This document shows positions 31,111 to 33,165 of a stretch of 33,165 bases of DNA, piece after piece (within the stretch, counting starts at the first letter, position 1; each line of letters begins with the position of its first letter). The translations under genes and the position numbers were made by a program. The notes below the pieces were generated by a model. The model was not told where the DNA came from, searched no databases, and was given only the letters and a program-made list of their open reading frames with translations. This DNA comes from Lachnospiraceae bacterium (GTDB lineage Bacteria > Bacillota > Clostridia > Lachnospirales > Lachnospiraceae): assembly GCA_022766905.1 (NCBI GenBank), contig JALEPU010000177.1, positions 1-33,165 of the forward strand, given 5' to 3'.

Positions 31111-31190
31111 TGCCGAAAGAGCTGTGCTCCGGTAGTGCAATCTGAATAATTTCGTCATGTTTTGTAACAACTCCTTTCTGTTTTCTTACA
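31111..31190 (-). repeat. Relic copy of the GTTGCAAAA/GGAGCACAGCTC repeat
   Basis: Reading the minus strand, TTGTTACAAAACATGACG, ATTATTCAGATTGCACTACC, GGAGCACAGCTC (31119-31130) and TTTCGGC are similar in order to the sequences at 1425-1470 (GTTGCAAAATAATTTCACCACT then GGAGCACAGCTC) and 7281-7320 (GTTGCAAAAC...CTGAATGATTTCACCACT). No gene is seen here. Confidence 0.5.
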
Positions 31191-31205
31191 CTTTGACAAT
31201 TTATA

Positions 31206-31359
31206 TTGTTCCATTTCAGAAAAAAGAATATAATGAGTCAAGGGACAAATGGACGGCAGGCTCATTTGTCGGGCAATTCATAGAATGAATAAAATCTTTA
31301 AAATTGACACATTTACCTCAACGATTGTCCTATCTGACATATAACCAATCGTTTATAAT
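31206..31359 (+). promoter_or_regulatory. Two candidate promoters with inverted-repeat operators for the GNAT gene
   Basis: The first: TTGTTC (31206-31211) and TATAAT (31229-31234), 17-bp spacer, followed by the repeat GACAAATG (31244-31251)/CATTTGTC (31263-31270). The second: TATAAT at 31354-31359, immediately preceded by a perfect inverted repeat AACGATTG (31320-31327)/CAATCGTT (31346-31353) with an 18-bp spacer. The second repeat covers the region where a -35 would lie, so it looks like a repressor or activator site. No regulator gene is in the window. Confidence 0.55.
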
Positions 31360-31425
31360 AGAGGTATCATGAAAGTACATCTTTGATCAGGAAAAGCAGC
31401 AGGGTGTTATATGGAGGAGAGGGAA

Positions 31426-32100
31426 ATGGGAAAAAAGGAACCTGTCATAAAAACAAAAAGGTTGATCATACAGCCTATGACAAATGAAGGAATACAACAT
31501 GCTATTAAGGTAGAATCAAAGGAAGAAATGAAGGCAGCATATGAGGAAATGTTGCTAGGCTGCATGGAGAATGAAGAGGATCGTATCTGGTATGCTCCAT
31601 GGAAGATGACACTGAAAAAGGAAGGAATTTCACTGGGAGAATTAGGATTTAAAGGTTCGACAAAAGAGCATTCTGTTGAGATTGGATATGGAATTCGAGA
31701 AGAGTATGAAGGAAACGGTTACACAACAGAGGCTGTAGGAGCTTTGATGGACTGGGCCTTTCGACAAAAAGATGTGGTTTTTATAGAAGCAGAAACAGAA
31801 CCGGAGAATAAAGCGTCTCAGAGGGTTCTGGAAAAACTGGGTTTTGTTTTTGACAGAGAGGGAAAAGAAGGCCCAAGGTTTGTGGCGGAGCAGCCATTGA
31901 CAAACTGGATGAGCATTTATATGCTGTTCGGCTTGAGCATCGGTATGTCTCTCGGATCGGCTGCCGATAAAATAGGTGTCGGTATGAGTCTTGGCATGTG
32001 CATTGGTATGTGTATAGGAATAGCACTGGATTCCTATCTGAAAAAAGACCGGGAGAAACTGAAAGAAGAGCGTAAGACAAAACCGGAAGAAAACGAATAG
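31426..32100 (+). CDS. GNAT acetyltransferase with C-terminal glycine-zipper membrane tail
   Basis: 224 residues from ATG 31426, which follows GGAGGAGAGGGA; an ATG at 31411 lacks such a site. Residues 1-155 are a GNAT (RimJ/RimL-like) domain: KTKRLIIQPM, EIGYGIREEYEGNGYTTEAVGALMDWAF (acetyl-CoA loop) and ETEPENKASQRVLEKLGFV. Residues about 160-205 form a glycine-spaced hydrophobic hairpin rich in G-x3-G (GLSIGMSLGSAADKIGVGMS and more), then a charged tail. The fusion would place an N-acetyltransferase at the membrane. Substrate unknown. The next gene, 12 bp downstream, is also a small membrane protein. Confidence 0.82.
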   Translation: MGKKEPVIKTKRLIIQPMTNEGIQHAIKVESKEEMKAAYEEMLLGCMENEEDRIWYAPWKMTLKKEGISLGELGFKGSTKEHSVEIGYGIREEYEGNGYTTEAVGALMDWAFRQKDVVFIEAETEPENKASQRVLEKLGFVFDREGKEGPRFVAEQPLTNWMSIYMLFGLSIGMSLGSAADKIGVGMSLGMCIGMCIGIALDSYLKKDREKLKEERKTKPEENE

Positions 32101-32112
32101 GAGGAATCATAT

Positions 32113-32334
32113 ATGTTAACTTTATTATTTACCATTTTGATGTTACTGGTTTTTGGAAAATTACTTGTTTTTGCCATAAAAGCAGCATGGGGAATTTCCA
32201 AAATAGTATGTACGATTGTACTTTTACCAATTCTGTTAGTCGGACTTGTGGTAATCGGACTGGTGAAAATAGCCCTGCCAATCTTACTGGTAGTAGGAAT
32301 CTTGTCAATTTTGGTTCCAAAACTGAATTCATAA
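32113..32334 (+). CDS. Small hydrophobic membrane protein, unknown family
   Basis: 73 residues, almost wholly hydrophobic with two or three helices (about 2-25, 30-50, 52-68) and almost no soluble part. AGGAGG lies immediately after the preceding stop. Strong ribosome site and spacing mean it is probably expressed with the acetyltransferase. I recognise no family. Confidence 0.65.
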   Translation: MLTLLFTILMLLVFGKLLVFAIKAAWGISKIVCTIVLLPILLVGLVVIGLVKIALPILLVVGILSILVPKLNS

Positions 32335-32393
32335 AGCGGAAACACAGTAACGGGATACATAACAGAAACCTGAATGAAGAGGAGGACATTTTT

Positions 32394-33165
32394 ATGCGGG
32401 CGACTGTATTGGTGGACAATATTTCGAAGGAAGAACTCTGTGGAGAATGGGGTCTGAGCATTTATATTGAGTATGATGGAAGAAACATTCTTTTAGACAC
32501 CGGGGCATCCGATCGGTTCATTCAAAATGGAGAAAAGCTTGGAAAGAAAGTGGAAAATGTAGATTATGCTGTGCTGTCCCATGCCCATTATGACCATTCA
32601 TACGGAATGAACGCATTTTTTCAATGCAATGAAAAAGCAGATTTCTATCTCCGAAAAGGAAGTCAGGAAAACTGTTACACAAAAAAATGGATTTTCCATA
32701 AATATATAGGATTACCAAAAGGAATTTTAAAAGCAGAAGAAGAAAGGATCGTGTTCGTTGAGAATGATTTTACACTTTGTCCAGGCGTTACTTTGATTCC
32801 CCATAAAACAGCCGGACTTGACCAGATCGGCCGGGAGAACCATATGTACGTATGGACGAAAAAAGGCTGGAAAGCTGATGATTTTTCTCACGAGCAGAGT
32901 CTGGTTTTTGAAACAGAAAAAGGACTTGTTATATTCAACAGCTGTTCCCATGGCGGGGCAGATAACATTATTAACGAAATCAAAAAGACCTATCCGGACA
33001 AAAGAATTTACGCCTTGATTGGAGGATTCCATATTTTTGGAAAACCGGAAGAAAAGGTCCGGGAACTGGCCCAAAAGATTAAAGATACCGGTATCCAGGA
33101 AGTCTATACAGGCCATTGTACAGGCGGACGCTCTTATCGGATTTTAAAGGAAGAGCTGGGAGATA
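32394..33165 (+). CDS. MBL-fold metallohydrolase, partial at window end
   Basis: The frame is open from ATG 32394 (GGAGG at 32381-32385) to the window end, 257 codons, and has no stop in view. The start reads MRATVLVDNISKEELCGEWGLSIYIEYDGRNILLDTG, with metal motif HAHYDH (63-68), then SHEQSLVF and GHCTGGRSYRIL near the end. This is the branch of the MBL fold annotated as 7,8-dihydropterin-6-yl-methyl-4-(beta-D-ribofuranosyl)aminobenzene 5'-phosphate synthase-like, whose bacterial role is unclear. It is a different branch from the MBL gene at 15079. Confidence 0.88.
   Translation, partial: MRATVLVDNISKEELCGEWGLSIYIEYDGRNILLDTGASDRFIQNGEKLGKKVENVDYAVLSHAHYDHSYGMNAFFQCNEKADFYLRKGSQENCYTKKWIFHKYIGLPKGILKAEEERIVFVENDFTLCPGVTLIPHKTAGLDQIGRENHMYVWTKKGWKADDFSHEQSLVFETEKGLVIFNSCSHGGADNIINEIKKTYPDKRIYALIGGFHIFGKPEEKVRELAQKIKDTGIQEVYTGHCTGGRSYRILKEELGD

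Noticed and set aside
1-33165. CRISPR arrays, tRNA or rRNA genes, prophage or conjugation genes
   Set aside because: No regularly spaced direct repeats, cloverleaf-like sequences or phage or conjugation proteins were seen on either strand.

Overview
This window is about 33 kb of chromosome from a low-GC Gram-positive anaerobe, most likely a gut Lachnospiraceae (Blautia, Ruminococcus gnavus or Dorea-like). I infer that from AT-rich DNA, strong AGGAGG ribosome binding sites, sigma-A promoters, a T-box in front of tyrS, a tandem glycine riboswitch in front of a split gcvPA/gcvPB glycine cleavage operon, and small lineage proteins such as DUF6472. I cannot name the species. All genes run on the + strand except an NSS-family transporter and a cold shock protein.

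Layout. (1) 1-1687 is a decayed zone: an alcohol dehydrogenase that has lost its nucleotide-binding core, joined to the C-terminal half of an IS3-family transposase, then a secreted-protein remnant ending in a terminator. (2) 1688-3321 holds a short-chain dehydrogenase interrupted by one in-frame stop, then the tRNA methyltransferase TrmO. (3) 3529-8710 holds the CstA transporter, a MATE exporter with a GreA-type factor, and an NSS sodium symporter on the minus strand. (4) 8979-12171 is a tightly overlapped three-gene unit: a non-pyrrolysine MttB-family methyltransferase, a 70-residue membrane protein and a sodium:solute symporter. (5) 12355-16665 is a run with a housekeeping and genome-hygiene flavour: DUF6472, NudC, a DNA-deoxyinosine glycosylase-like protein, MutY, an MBL-fold hydrolase and TcdA. 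(6) 16662-18251 is a promoter, tyrosine T-box and tyrS. (7) 18676-19917 is an MtnK-family kinase. (8) 20024-27217 is a complete glycine-responsive operon: promoter, tandem glycine riboswitch with terminator, gcvT, gcvH, gcvPA, gcvPB, lplA, lpdA, terminator. It supplies all four glycine cleavage proteins plus a lipoate ligase that can load GcvH. (9) 27327-29728 holds a GT4 glycosyltransferase, a cold shock protein with a long leader, and a HAD phosphatase. (10) 29746-30809 is a BirA-type operator and promoter in front of bioY and a Cys-rich DUF1284 gene. (11) 30811-31104 is a 294-bp near-perfect palindrome with putative 6-bp flanking direct repeats, which looks like a MITE. (12) 31426-33165 holds a GNAT acetyltransferase with a glycine-zipper membrane tail, a small membrane protein, and an MBL-fold gene cut by the window end.

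The least explained items are the 294-bp palindrome and its relatives (a dispersed family sharing GTTGCAAAA and GGAGCACAGCTC), the orphan MttB/symporter cassette, the BirA-controlled DUF1284 gene, and the acetyltransferase/glycine-zipper locus with its own inverted-repeat operator. No convincing wholly new system is proven here. All functional calls come from reading translated sequence by eye, without database searches.
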